A stretch of DNA of 64,000 nt from Notospermus geniculatus (Eukaryota > Nemertea > Pilidiophora > Heteronemertea > Lineidae), in assembly GCA_002633025.1 (NCBI GenBank), contig NMRB01000978.1, positions 8,246 through 72,245 on the forward strand, given 5' to 3'. Under the pieces are notes generated by a model. It did no database searches, was not told the DNA's origin, and saw only the letters and a program-made list of their open reading frames with translations. Position 1 is the first letter of the stretch, and each line of letters opens with the position of its first letter. Both the position numbers and the translations under genes were made by a program. This document shows positions 56,231 to 64,000 of the stretch, one piece after another.

Positions 56231-56990
56231 ATGGCCGCGTCCATGGAACCCTCGACTCCCGTGAAAAAAATCACATTTAAGTGCTTTGTTTGCCTTTCGA
56301 CGACCACGACATTCGCACTTGGTGGACCAAAGTGCACGTCAGAAAATTTTGTGCAGAAGTTAAAAGACATTGTTGGGGTGGGAAATTGTAATATTATAGA
56401 GGATTTGCTAACCTTGGACAGTGACCCGCTACGGGCGCTACCTGCGGCGTCACATGTACATGTGTGTAGAGCCTGTTTTGGGCGTGTTCTGAGGGGCCAT
56501 GAGTTGTTGACAAACTTAAAGCAAATGGCTCGCGGGGTTTGTTTACATTTTTGGTGGTACCTCCCATAGAGAGTGAATCTCGCCTCCAGGCAAAGCAGTG
56601 CTCCAGCAATATGCGAAACCTGTGCACATATGCTAACGTAAACACTGGGGACGAGGTTCCATTAAAAATTTGTTAAAATGGGTTAATGACGTTTTCAAAT
56701 TCAGTCGGTCAAAATGTACATTTTGTGCCATTCACATTGATTTCGAAGCGGCAGATTTTGCAGAATGCGCCTCCGAAGTTTGGCTGTCTAATGCATTTCC
56801 CATTAAACTAAAATCCTTCTTTCGCCTTTTTCTCAAAACGGCGCTTGATTTGAGGACATGTCAACAAACAACTGTCAACAAACCCCGCGAGCCATTTGCT
56901 TTAACTACTAATGTGAAAGAGTACACCGCTGCTGCTGGGGTGAGGATGAAAAGGATGGCCCATTTCAGCCCAAGAATTGGCATCAAATGC
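56231..56990 (+). pseudogene. ZAD-like zinc-finger protein exon, split by a MITE
   Basis: From ATG 56231 the frame encodes a two-CxxC module: Cys18-x2-Cys21 (FKCFVCLS), a helical middle (FVQKLKDIVG), and Cys79-x2-Cys82 (HVCRACFGRVLRGHELL). This pattern resembles the zinc-finger-associated (ZAD) domain that mediates dimerisation of C2H2 transcription factors; that assignment is inferred from Cys spacing. At 56516 a TTAA marks the insertion of a 381-bp inverted-repeat element (56520-56900). Beyond the second TTAA (56901-56904) the same frame continues as TTNVKEYTAAAGVRMKRM to about 56990, where AAATGCA|GTAAGG is a possible donor. The insertion adds an in-frame stop at 56567-56569, so this copy is probably broken. 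No C2H2 fingers are seen downstream. Confidence 0.55.
56520..56900. mobile_element. MITE with TTAA target duplication, inside an exon
   Basis: AGCAAATGGCTCGCGGGGTT and AACCCCGCGAGCCATTTGCT are exact inverted ends, and TTAA flanks both sides (56516-56519, 56901-56904), as for piggyBac-type elements. There is no transposase. Confidence 0.85.
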
Positions 56991-57011
56991 AGTAAGGAGA
57001 CCTGCAGGTTC

Positions 57012-57315
57012 TAGGCCGACTGCTGCTGGGCCTGGTGGTGGTAGGCCTACTGCCAGCAAGTCAAGGAGGCAACTAGACGTTCACCTAGAGCCAAAGGACA
57101 CACAAACTCCTATTGAAAGTCATTATATCAGCAGTGGTCATGGTGATGACAGTGAATGTGATCCCACTGAGGTACGGGGTCCCATCACCATCGATGACGA
57201 ACATTGTTATGCGCAGCCAATTGATGTGGCAAATGAAAGCAGAAAAGTGCTTCAGGAATTGAACAAAGAGACTGAATCAATACTCCACAATGCTGGTCTT
57301 TTTAGTGATCGTTAG
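57012..57315 (+). CDS. unrecognised ORF, possible downstream exon
   Basis: The frame has no ATG near its start; it is open from about 56950 to TAG 57313-57315. The start given here follows a CTGCAG acceptor-like site. It is rich in Gly/Arg then acidic, ending ESRKVLQELNKETESILHNA. It could be a later exon of the ZAD-like gene or part of a transposon partner protein. I do not recognise it. Confidence 0.3.
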
Positions 57316-57541
57316 TTTAAAAGATTATTTCCAGAATCTTAGCAAATTTTCGACCCCAACCGGGGTCTTCTTCAGGCTGGCACTTTCAAGTCGAGCTACC
57401 AGAAGTATAATGTGCTGGATCCCAACATTACAAGTAAATCTGAAATAAAGAAACCCCGTGCAAACAGGAGGTGTGGAAAGTAGTAGATGAATAGAAACAA
57501 AGCCCCATTGTTGAGTGCTGGGGCTAAAAATTGAAGACCTG
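57316..57541. other. repeat-like CTGAAGA...GAAA segment, otherwise nothing
   Basis: On the minus strand, about 57336-57376 holds CTGAAGAAGACCCCGG and TTGGGGTCGAAA, a hairpin with hammerhead-core-like flanks. No gene seen. Confidence 0.35.
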
Positions 57542-57777
57542 GGTCCGTATTCATAAACGTACTTAAGTCAAAGTATGATACTTATATTCCTACCTAACCT
57601 AAGCATCATGCTCAAGTCATATTCTATATACTTACCTAAAGTGTCATGCCTAAGTGGAATTCAATATGCTACTTACCTTATGCATCATGCTCAAATTGGC
57701 ACTCAAATATAAGACACCTCCTGAGCTGTCTTAAGTAGGAGAAAGTTGAACATTCACAGTCATTTCTTGCTGCATTT

Positions 57778-58011
57778 ATGCTTGCGTGGAAAGAACAATT
57801 TGCTAGACGGCGTGCAATACGAAGAGAACGGGTTTTTAGAGACCGCCCCCGTCCATTGGATGCATACAGCGACGTAGAACTGTATCAAAGGTATCGACTC
57901 GACCGCCCAACGATTATCAAACTGATTGATGCTGTGGGGGATGAACTCGACCCTAAAGGCCTGTCTACACCATCAACATTTTCAAAACATTTCTGCGACA
58001 AAACGTTTTGA
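57778..58011 (+). pseudogene. Harbinger transposase N-terminal fragment 1
   Basis: 77 codons to the stop introduced by the nested MITE. The first 60 resemble HARBI1-type N termini (RDR..PLD..SD.EL..RYR.....I..L.D.....L). Disrupted. Confidence 0.7.
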
Positions 58012-58190
58012 AAACTGTTCTGGAAATGTTGCAGCTGTTTCGGGATTGGTCTATACTCTGCATTGAAAACATGCTTTGCAAAAGTTGCAAGTCCAGTCCG
58101 CACTATGCAACAAACCGAAAACAACGGTGTTTTCGAAATGTTGCAGCTGGATGTTTGTGAAATGTTTTGGAAATGTTGATGGTGTAGACA
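57963..58190. mobile_element. MITE nested in Harbinger element 1
   Basis: TGTCTACACCATCAACATTT and AAATGTTGATGGTGTAGACA ends, inserted at GGCC|T of the transposase frame. Confidence 0.85.
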
Positions 58191-58277
58191 GGCCTTAAAA
58201 CACTGAGGAACCATGCCCTGCCGAGAGAACTGAAAGTTCTGGCTGCATTGCATTTTTATAGCACGGGGTCGTTTTCA

Positions 58278-58655
58278 GTTAATAGGGAGTTTTCGCAAAG
58301 CCCCCGAAACGCCAACGCGAACGCCAAACCCATTGTTCGATGAAGGGCGGTTTACACTAGGTTGCATCAAGTTGCAAGTTGCAGCAACTTGCAACTTGTT
58401 GCAAACTACCTGGGGCGGTTTACACATAGAAAAATCGATGCAACATCCAGCGTGATCGAGTTGCAACAAGTTGCATGCCCGTTTACACATGCAACTTTTA
58501 TGAAACTTTTTGGTCTCATCAGCTTTATGCAACAAGTTGCACGAAGTTGCATATGAAAAGTTGCATGTGTAAACGGGCCTTGACACGAAGAGAGCACCGA
58601 ACAAAAGCATAGACGTTCGCGTTGGCGTTGCGGGGGTTTTGCGAAAACTCTATAC
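58278..58655. mobile_element. two-level nested MITE in Harbinger element 1
   Basis: Outer ends AGGGAGTTTTCGCAAAGCCC, CGCCAACGCGAACG and CGTTCGCGTTGGCG, GGGGTTTTGCGAAAACTC are inverted. Inside (about 58345-58580) is a second fold-back built on GGGCGGTTTACACTAGGTTG, CAACTTGCAACTTG and CCCGTTTACACATGCAAC. Absent from elements 2 and 3. Confidence 0.8.
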
Positions 58656-59206
58656 TAGTAACTGAATAGGGACTCCCTGCACCATCACAACCAACGATGA
58701 GCAATTATTTCACAAGTAATCTTCGCACTTTTGCCTCTTTGCTTTCGTGGGTTGTCAAATTCCCAGAATTGTGTCACTTTTCAGTGCTTGATCCCGGCCC
58801 AAACCACAAAAGGGGCTGGAAACTTAAGACAGGGTTTGTCAAAATGGGCCAATTTTGGAAAATACTTGACCAATTTTCCTGAAACTTGCAAGGTTAATAG
58901 GGTTGACCAAATGATTGGAAAATATGAAGAAACCAAAACAACAAACTGACCCTGACCTGATTAACTGAAACAATGCAATTTTCAGACCCCTCGAATCACG
59001 TGAAATAAACATCCTGTGGGTGTGTAACTTCATACATTTGTTGATATGATCATATACAAAAAACTAACAATCAATAAAAAGTATACTGCTGTCACAACCT
59101 TGAGAAATACAGCAATATGAATTCCAACTTGAGCATTATACCTAGCTATGTATGACACTTACAGAGTAGTCATGACTAACTTAGGAACTTTTATGAATAC
59201 GGGCCC

Positions 59207-59362
59207 TGAAACAGAAACCCACTCTTTTTGAATTGATCCTGTGGATGGTTTTCCCAGAAAAATGATTTCACAATAGTGAAAGTCAAAAACCCTGTTTTCT
59301 GTGTCACACTTCACCCACTACCATTGAAAGTACATGTAATAGGCCTAACAGGGTAAAGGCCA
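59207..59362. other. spacer between Harbinger elements, nothing recognised
   Basis: Short unique sequence ending near a TAGGCCTA motif. Confidence 0.4.
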
Positions 59363-59602
59363 GGGTCCGTATTCATAAACGTACTTAAGTCAAAGTATGA
59401 TACCTATATTCCTACCTAACCTAAGCATCATGCTCAGGTCAAATTCTATAACAAACTTACCTAAAGTGTCATGCCTAAGTGGAATTCAATATGCTACTTA
59501 CCTAATGCATCATGCTCAACTTGGCACTCAAATATAAGACACCTCCTGAGCTGTCTTAAGTAGGAGAAAGTTGAACATTCACAGTCATTTCTTGCTGCAT
59601 TT

Positions 59603-59836
59603 ATGCTTGCGGGGCAAGAACAATTTGCTAGACGGCGTGCAATACGAAGAGAACGGGTTTTTAGAGACCGCCCCCGTCCATTGGATGCACACAGCGACGT
59701 AGAACTGTATCAAAGGTATCGACTCGACTGCCCAACGATTATCAAACTGATTGATGCTGTGGGGGATGAACTCGACCCTAACGGCCTCTCTACACCATCA
59801 ACATTTCCAAAACATTTCTGCGACAAAACGTTTTGA
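59603..59836 (+). pseudogene. Harbinger transposase N-terminal fragment 2
   Basis: Nearly identical to fragment 1 (GQEQF for KEQF, DCPT for DRPT, PNG for PKG). Ends in the nested MITE. Confidence 0.7.
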
Positions 59837-60023
59837 AAACTGTTTTGGAAATGTTGCAGCTGTTTCGGATTGGTCTATACTCTGCAATGAAAACATGCTT
59901 TGCAAAAGTTGCAAGCCCAGTCCGCACTGTGCAACAAACCGAAAACATGGAAAACAGCGGTGTTTTGGAAATGTTGCAGCTGGATGTTTGTGAAATGTTT
60001 TGGAAATGTTGATGATGTAGACA
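59787..60023. mobile_element. MITE nested in Harbinger element 2
   Basis: TCTCTACACCATCAACATTT to AAATGTTGATGATGTAGACA, the counterpart of 57963-58190, at the identical transposase position. Confidence 0.8.
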
Positions 60024-60617
60024 GGCCTTAAAACACTGAGGAACCATGCCCTGCTGAGAGAGCCGAAAGTTCTGGCTGCATTGCGTTTTTATAGGACGGG
60101 GTCCTTTTCAGTTACTGAATGGGGACTCCCTGCAACATCACAACCAACGATGAGCAGTTATTTCACAAGTAATCTTCGCATTTTTACCTCTATTGCTTCG
60201 GAGGGTTGTCAAATTCCCAGAATTGTGTCACTTTTCAGTGCTTGATCCCGACCCAAACCACAAAATTTTAACATGCTTGTGGTTGAAATCTAACAAACTA
60301 CCCAGCCGGAAAGGCTATGCATGATGCCTTAAGTTATTCATCATGCTAAGCAAAGTATAATACTTAGGCACGTTTATGAATTCCAACTTGAGCATTATAC
60401 CTAGCTATGTATGACACTTACAGAGTAGTCATGACTAACTTAGGAACTTTTATGAATACGGGCCCTGGGTCCGTATTCATAAACGTACTTAAGTCAAAGT
60501 ATGATACTAATATTCCTACCTAACCTAAGCATCATGCTCAAGTCAAATTCTATAACACACTTACCTATTAAGTGTCATGCATAAGTGGAATTCAATATGC
60601 TGCTTATCTAATGCATC

Positions 60618-60851
60618 ATGCTCAACTTGGCACTCAAATATAAGACACCTCCTGAGGAGAAAGTTGAATTTTCACAGTCATTTCTTGCTGCGTTTATGCT
60701 TGCGGGGCAAGAACAATTTGCTAGACGGCGTGCAATACGAAGGGAATGGGTTTTTAGAGACCGCCTCCATCCACTAGATGTATACAACGACTTAGAACTG
60801 TACCAACGGTATCGAATCGACCGCCCAACGATTATCGAACTGATTGATTGA
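60618..60851 (+). pseudogene. Harbinger transposase N-terminal fragment 3
   Basis: Reads EEKVEFSQSFLAAFMLAGQE, QFARRRAIRREWVFRDRLHP, LELYQRYRIDRPTIIELID and stops in the LINE-like insertion. It carries a few more codons upstream than the others. Confidence 0.7.
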
Positions 60852-60854
60852 TTG

Positions 60855-60929
60855 ATCGAGTTTATTTCTAAACATAAAATTTACAAATATAACTAAGAAA
60901 GGGCCGAAGCCGAGGCATTTGTGGCCCGA
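60855..60929 (-). mobile_element. LINE 3'-end insertion (CR1/L2-like) with 13-bp duplication
   Basis: On the minus strand it ends AAATAAACTCGATCAATCAA TCA, typical of CR1/L2-type 3' tails. The target CGAACTGATTGAT occurs on both sides (about 60837-60849 and 60929-60941), a clean target-site duplication. Confidence 0.75.
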
Positions 60930-60969
60930 ACTGATTGATGGTGTGGGGGATGAATTGACCCTAAAGGCC

Positions 60970-61204
60970 TATCTACACCATCAAAATTTTCAAAGCATTT
61001 CTGGGACAAAAGGTTTTGAAAACTGTTTTGGAAATGTTGCGGCTGATTGGTCTACAGTTTCTGCAATGAAAACATGCTTTCAAATTATTTTGCAATAAGT
61101 TGCAGGTCCAGTCCGCACTATTTAACAAACCGAAAACAACGGTGTTTTGGAGATGTTGCAGCTGGATGTTTGTGAAATGTTTTGGAAATGTTGATATTGT
61201 AGAC
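60970..61204. mobile_element. MITE nested in Harbinger element 3
   Basis: TATCTACACCATCAAAATTT to AAATGTTGATATTGTAGACA, same site as in the other two elements, more diverged. Confidence 0.75.
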
Positions 61205-61312
61205 AGGCCTTTAAAACACTGAGGAACCATACCCTGCCGAGAGAACTGAAAGTTCTGGCTGCATTGCGTTTTTATGGCACGGAATCGTTTTCAGTTACTG
61301 ACTGGGGACTCC

Positions 61313-61832
61313 CATCCTGAGAATCTCAGGTCATTTACGGTCGTACCCTCCCTCAATGCCCTGAGGACATCCACCCCGTTTCGGTGGGGAAGAGGGACAT
61401 TCCCTCATGTGTACTCGCCAATTGGTAATTCACGAACAAACCATGCAAAGCAGTGGGGAAATGCCACTTGATGTAATGGACAAATATCGCGCCTAGTGCT
61501 ACAACGTCTGCACATACATCTGGTATTACGAGTTACCGGATACCAGGCTCCTAGCATTGTATCTCATTCCATAATTTATGCACGCTGCCGAATGACAGCT
61601 GCCCCAAACACATGAACTGGATCATACCTTCGTGTTCTGATCCCATCAGTACGTCCTCGTTGACAAAATAATCCGTGAGAATCATGTTGACGCGAAGTTA
61701 ATTGAGGAACAATCAGAAACTCAGCGAGTTTGTCAGCGACTCGAGAAATTTTCACAGCTACCATATTTGGGATATGACCAAGACGGGATAGAAGNGCCAC
61801 AACAGGGCACCCGAGGCCACCACAGAACACCA
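61313..61832. other. nothing recognised
   Basis: No gene seen; one ambiguous base at 61795. Confidence 0.35.
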
Positions 61833-61841
61833 CTGACTTTA

Positions 61842-62221
61842 GGCCATGTCGATTTAGAGGAATCAGAGGAATCGGAGGAAAATTCAGTATGCAGCCCATC
61901 AGTCACACAAGATCACACGACTATCATGTAGGCCTACTAAATACAAACACAGCCACGTGGTTGTGTAAACGTCATGTCCTTTAGTGGAACTTGCAATTCG
62001 GCCCTTAATTTTCTCCTAAAGTGCTGGCTTTCGGCCCTCAAGTCATTTTAACTGTCTTATCACCAACCTCGATGATGATGAGTTTATTATAACAACTCAA
62101 TAGCCAAGGAAATGTTATGAATTAACTATTCTGATAGTTTTATATTTTATCTTACGGTGATTTTCTGGATTTTCCAGCCCGATTCCTCCAATTCCTCTGA
62201 TTCCTCTAAATCGACATGGCC
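61842..62221. mobile_element. MITE with 9-bp target duplication
   Basis: GGCCATGTCGATTTAGAGGA (61842) and TCCTCTAAATCGACATGGCC (62202-62221) are inverted ends; CTGACTTTA occurs directly on both sides (61833-61841, 62222-62230). A 9-bp duplication fits Mutator-like elements. No ORF. Confidence 0.88.
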
Positions 62222-62473
62222 CTGACTTTATCATCACATAGATTTGGGGCACCACAGGACACCGAGATTACCACAGCACAGCACTCACTGCACCACCACA
62301 TATATGTGGGGCAGCACAGCACACCACTGACTGTACAACCACATGATGTGGGACACCACAGAACGCTGACACAGAACACCACGTAGGCCTACACCCTCAC
62401 GGAAACTTTCTTGCACAGTGACAGATGATTAGTTCTTCTATCCCAGTTGGCGAAATCCCCATGACGATGACTA
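62222..62473. other. nothing recognised; CACCAC-rich
   Basis: Short irregular repeats of ACACCAC and CAGCACA. No gene seen. Confidence 0.35.
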
Positions 62474-62646
62474 ATGCCCGTTGTACACGGTAGGATTTTC
62501 CTGTACTAAAAATTATAAATGGGGCCTAAATGGGTGTCCACAATGTCTTTCAGCAATGCAATCGGTAGCCTCTGACCGAAGTCACCCTTCATGAGCCTCA
62601 TTTATAATTTTTAGTACAAAAAAATCCTACCGTGTACAACGGGCAT
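62474..62646. mobile_element. MITE with TA target site
   Basis: ATGCCCGTTGTACACGGTAG and CTACCGTGTACAACGGGCAT are perfect inverted ends flanked by TA, with further inner complementarity (AAAATTATAAATG/CATTTATAATTTT). Tc1/mariner-like target. Confidence 0.85.
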
Positions 62647-62688
62647 TAGATTTTAGCAAAGATGACTACAAGGAAACTCATCTCTTAA

Positions 62689-63085
62689 AGGGACTAGGAA
62701 AATTTTTTCAAGCTTCGGTTATTACAAAATGCTAGTCTTTCATGATAAATTCCCACCGTCAATTCACTTTTTCAATTAACTGTTAATTACTGGCACCCAG
62801 ACAAATCAGTTATCACCACACCATGGAGCATTCACCACGTCACTGGGAACCTAATCAACATAATAGAGTACAAGCTCGCTCCATAGAGTACAAGCTCGCT
62901 CCATACAAAACATACAGCGAGAGGTTCCCAGTGACGTGGTGAATTCTCCATGGTGTGGTGATGACTGATTTGTCTGGGTGCCAGTAATTAACACTTAATT
63001 GAAAAAGTGAATTGACGGTGGGAATTTATCATGAAAGACTAGCATTTTGTAATAACCGAAGCTTGAAAAAAAATTCCTAGTCCCT
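62689..63085. mobile_element. long fold-back MITE with TTAA target duplication
   Basis: Ends AGGGACTAGGAA and TTCCTAGTCCCT between TTAA sites (62685-62688, 63086-63089). The arms are about 170-180 bases each and nearly complementary throughout. The loop holds a 20-base tandem repeat AGAGTACAAGCTCGCTCCAT, twice. Confidence 0.88.
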
Positions 63086-63348
63086 TTAAAGGGAGACATG
63101 CGAAAAATAGCGACTAGGCGGACTCTGTCTGAGTACCATGATTCGCTGTGTGGTGGCGCGGTAAAAACATAGTTACAAATCCTTTCGTACGGTGCCGCCA
63201 CTATAGGGCTAGCCCTGGTGGTGGGTTCTGGAACCAAACTACCGATAAATCCCGAACACCGTGCGAACTTTACCGAAAGATCAGCTTCGTGTTGACACAT
63301 GTCATGCATGCGACACGGACGCATGCTTTTGACACATGGACTATGCAC
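63086..63348. other. probable promoter region of the last gene
   Basis: Between the fold-back element and the start codon at 63349. No TATA box is recognised. Confidence 0.35.
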
Positions 63349-64000
63349 ATGATGATGGACGGCGATCAAACACCGCCGAGAAAGATTCGTAGGCCTAGGC
63401 CTGGGCCTAGTCAGACTTCGTTCTATTCCCCCAAGTCTTTGAGAAGACGGGAAAGTCGCAGGGCTTCCGATCGGTACAGAATATCGATCGGGAGTGAAGC
63501 AGATCCGTTTCGCTCTGCCATGTCGGATGCAGGGTTCAGGTCGGCTGCTGATTTCGTCCGACACTTGTTGGAGTTCCATCGAGGATGTGGTTTGCACAGG
63601 TACGGTAACTCATGAACTAGGCCTAGGCCTATAGCCGGTTTGTAGCCTACTGGTTAGTTCCCGAGTTCATCATCATGATCATGACCTTGGCGTTTGCCGA
63701 ACCTTGGAGGAATTATCTAGGCCTACCGTACATGAATTTTTGAATAGGGCACGTCTGCATCTCACAACAATGCTGACACTCATGATGGCCTTTGTTGCCT
63801 TGTAAAAAGAAACCTTTGCAACTGCACTGAATCTGACACTGGTACATGTAGGCCTACACGGAACACGCCATCTCAAATTGAAACTTTTATGTTCTTAGTG
63901 CTACTGTGCTAATTTGGGCCCTTATTTGACTTTCAGGCCAGAATGCAGTACAGACCAGCCTATTACCGGTGCCATCGCCCAACTTGCCGATGATGAACCA
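63349..64000 (+). CDS. unrecognised protein, first two coding exons, runs off window
   Basis: Exon A 63349-63599 starts MMMDGDQTPPRKIRRPRPGP, is strongly basic (SLRRRESRRASDRYRIS), then becomes helical (SAADFVRHLLEFHRGCGLH). Donor AG|GTACGG at 63600. Exon B starts at 63937 after TTTCAG and continues in phase as PECSTDQPITGAIAQLADDE to the window end. The frame is open upstream to 63148, but the ATG triplet at 63349 is the better start. The basic N terminus suggests a nuclear protein. I do not recognise the family. Confidence 0.6.

Larger units (their letters stand above)
57542..59205 (+). mobile_element. PIF/Harbinger-type element 1
   Basis: Terminal inverted repeats GGTCCGTATTCATAAA (57542) and TATGAATACGGGCC (ends 59205), with CTG on both sides as the likely 3-bp target duplication. 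It contains the N-terminal part of a Harbinger transposase (57778 onward: EQFARRRAIRRERVFRDRPR, LYQRYRLDRPTIIKLIDAVG), interrupted by a MITE at 57963-58190. The frame resumes as KTLRNHALPRELKVLAALHF. A second nested block sits at 58278-58655. No DDE catalytic domain, so it is non-autonomous. Confidence 0.8.
59363..60465 (+). mobile_element. PIF/Harbinger-type element 2
   Basis: Same GGGTCCGTATTCATAAAC and GAATACGGGCCC ends. The transposase fragment from 59603 (EQFARRRAIRRERVFRDRPR) is interrupted at the same site by the same MITE (59787-60023). It lacks the 58278-type insert, so it shows the uninterrupted sequence ...GSFSVTEWGLPATSQPTMSS. Confidence 0.8.
60467..61312 (+). mobile_element. PIF/Harbinger-type element 3 (3' truncated)
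   Basis: Starts GGGTCCGTATTCATAAAC immediately after element 2's end (only CT between). Contains the transposase N terminus, the same nested MITE (60970-61204), and a separate 3'-LINE-like insertion (60855-60929). Similarity stops at GACTGGGGACTCCC (61312), so its right end is missing. Confidence 0.78.

Noticed and set aside
62995-63597. 200-codon open frame on the minus strand
   Set aside because: It is antisense to the spliced exon at 63349-63599 and runs into the fold-back element; no family resemblance.

Overview
This is animal nuclear DNA. The genes carry GT-AG introns, there is a TATA promoter, eukaryotic tRNA genes with internal promoters and Pol III T-runs, tRNA-derived SINEs and very many short inverted-repeat (MITE-like) elements. 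The gene set (Ptf1a-type bHLH, acyl-CoA-binding protein, TTLL4-type tubulin polyglutamylase) points to a bilaterian, and the short introns and dense MITE/SINE load suggest a marine invertebrate such as a lophotrochozoan or an invertebrate deuterostome. I cannot place it more precisely. Three ambiguous bases (42986, 53152, 61795) show a draft assembly.

Layout. 1-26 kb: no convincing protein gene; MITEs, SINE relics, a minisatellite (17.4-17.8 kb), one tRNA-Gly(GCC) gene (20.64 kb) and a 1.4-kb tandem duplication (23.05-25.92 kb). 26.2-28.7 kb: a two-exon Ptf1a-like gene with a TATA box. As given, it has a one-base frameshift just after the bHLH; the continuation and exon 2 encode the family's conserved C-terminal boxes. 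30-35 kb: two initiator tRNA-Met genes on the minus strand, a truncated third copy, two SINE copies in a tandem duplication, and AT-rich simple repeats. 37.05-38.56 kb: a complete four-exon acyl-CoA-binding protein gene (88 aa). 41.1-52.6 kb: a TTLL4-like gene with 13 phase-consistent coding exons (1158 codons recovered; the extreme C terminus is not found). 52.9-63.1 kb: transposon-rich, with a nested G-rich element, a SINE, a ZAD-like zinc-finger gene split by a MITE, three PIF/Harbinger-type elements sharing the same nested MITE, and three different MITEs in a row. 63.35 kb to the end: the first two exons of an unrecognised gene that runs out of the window.

The genes are not an operon or a pathway. 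All protein genes read on the plus strand and look independent. The main themes are heavy remodelling by small DNA transposons, often nested two or three deep and in one case inside a coding exon, and segmental duplication next to a developmental regulator.
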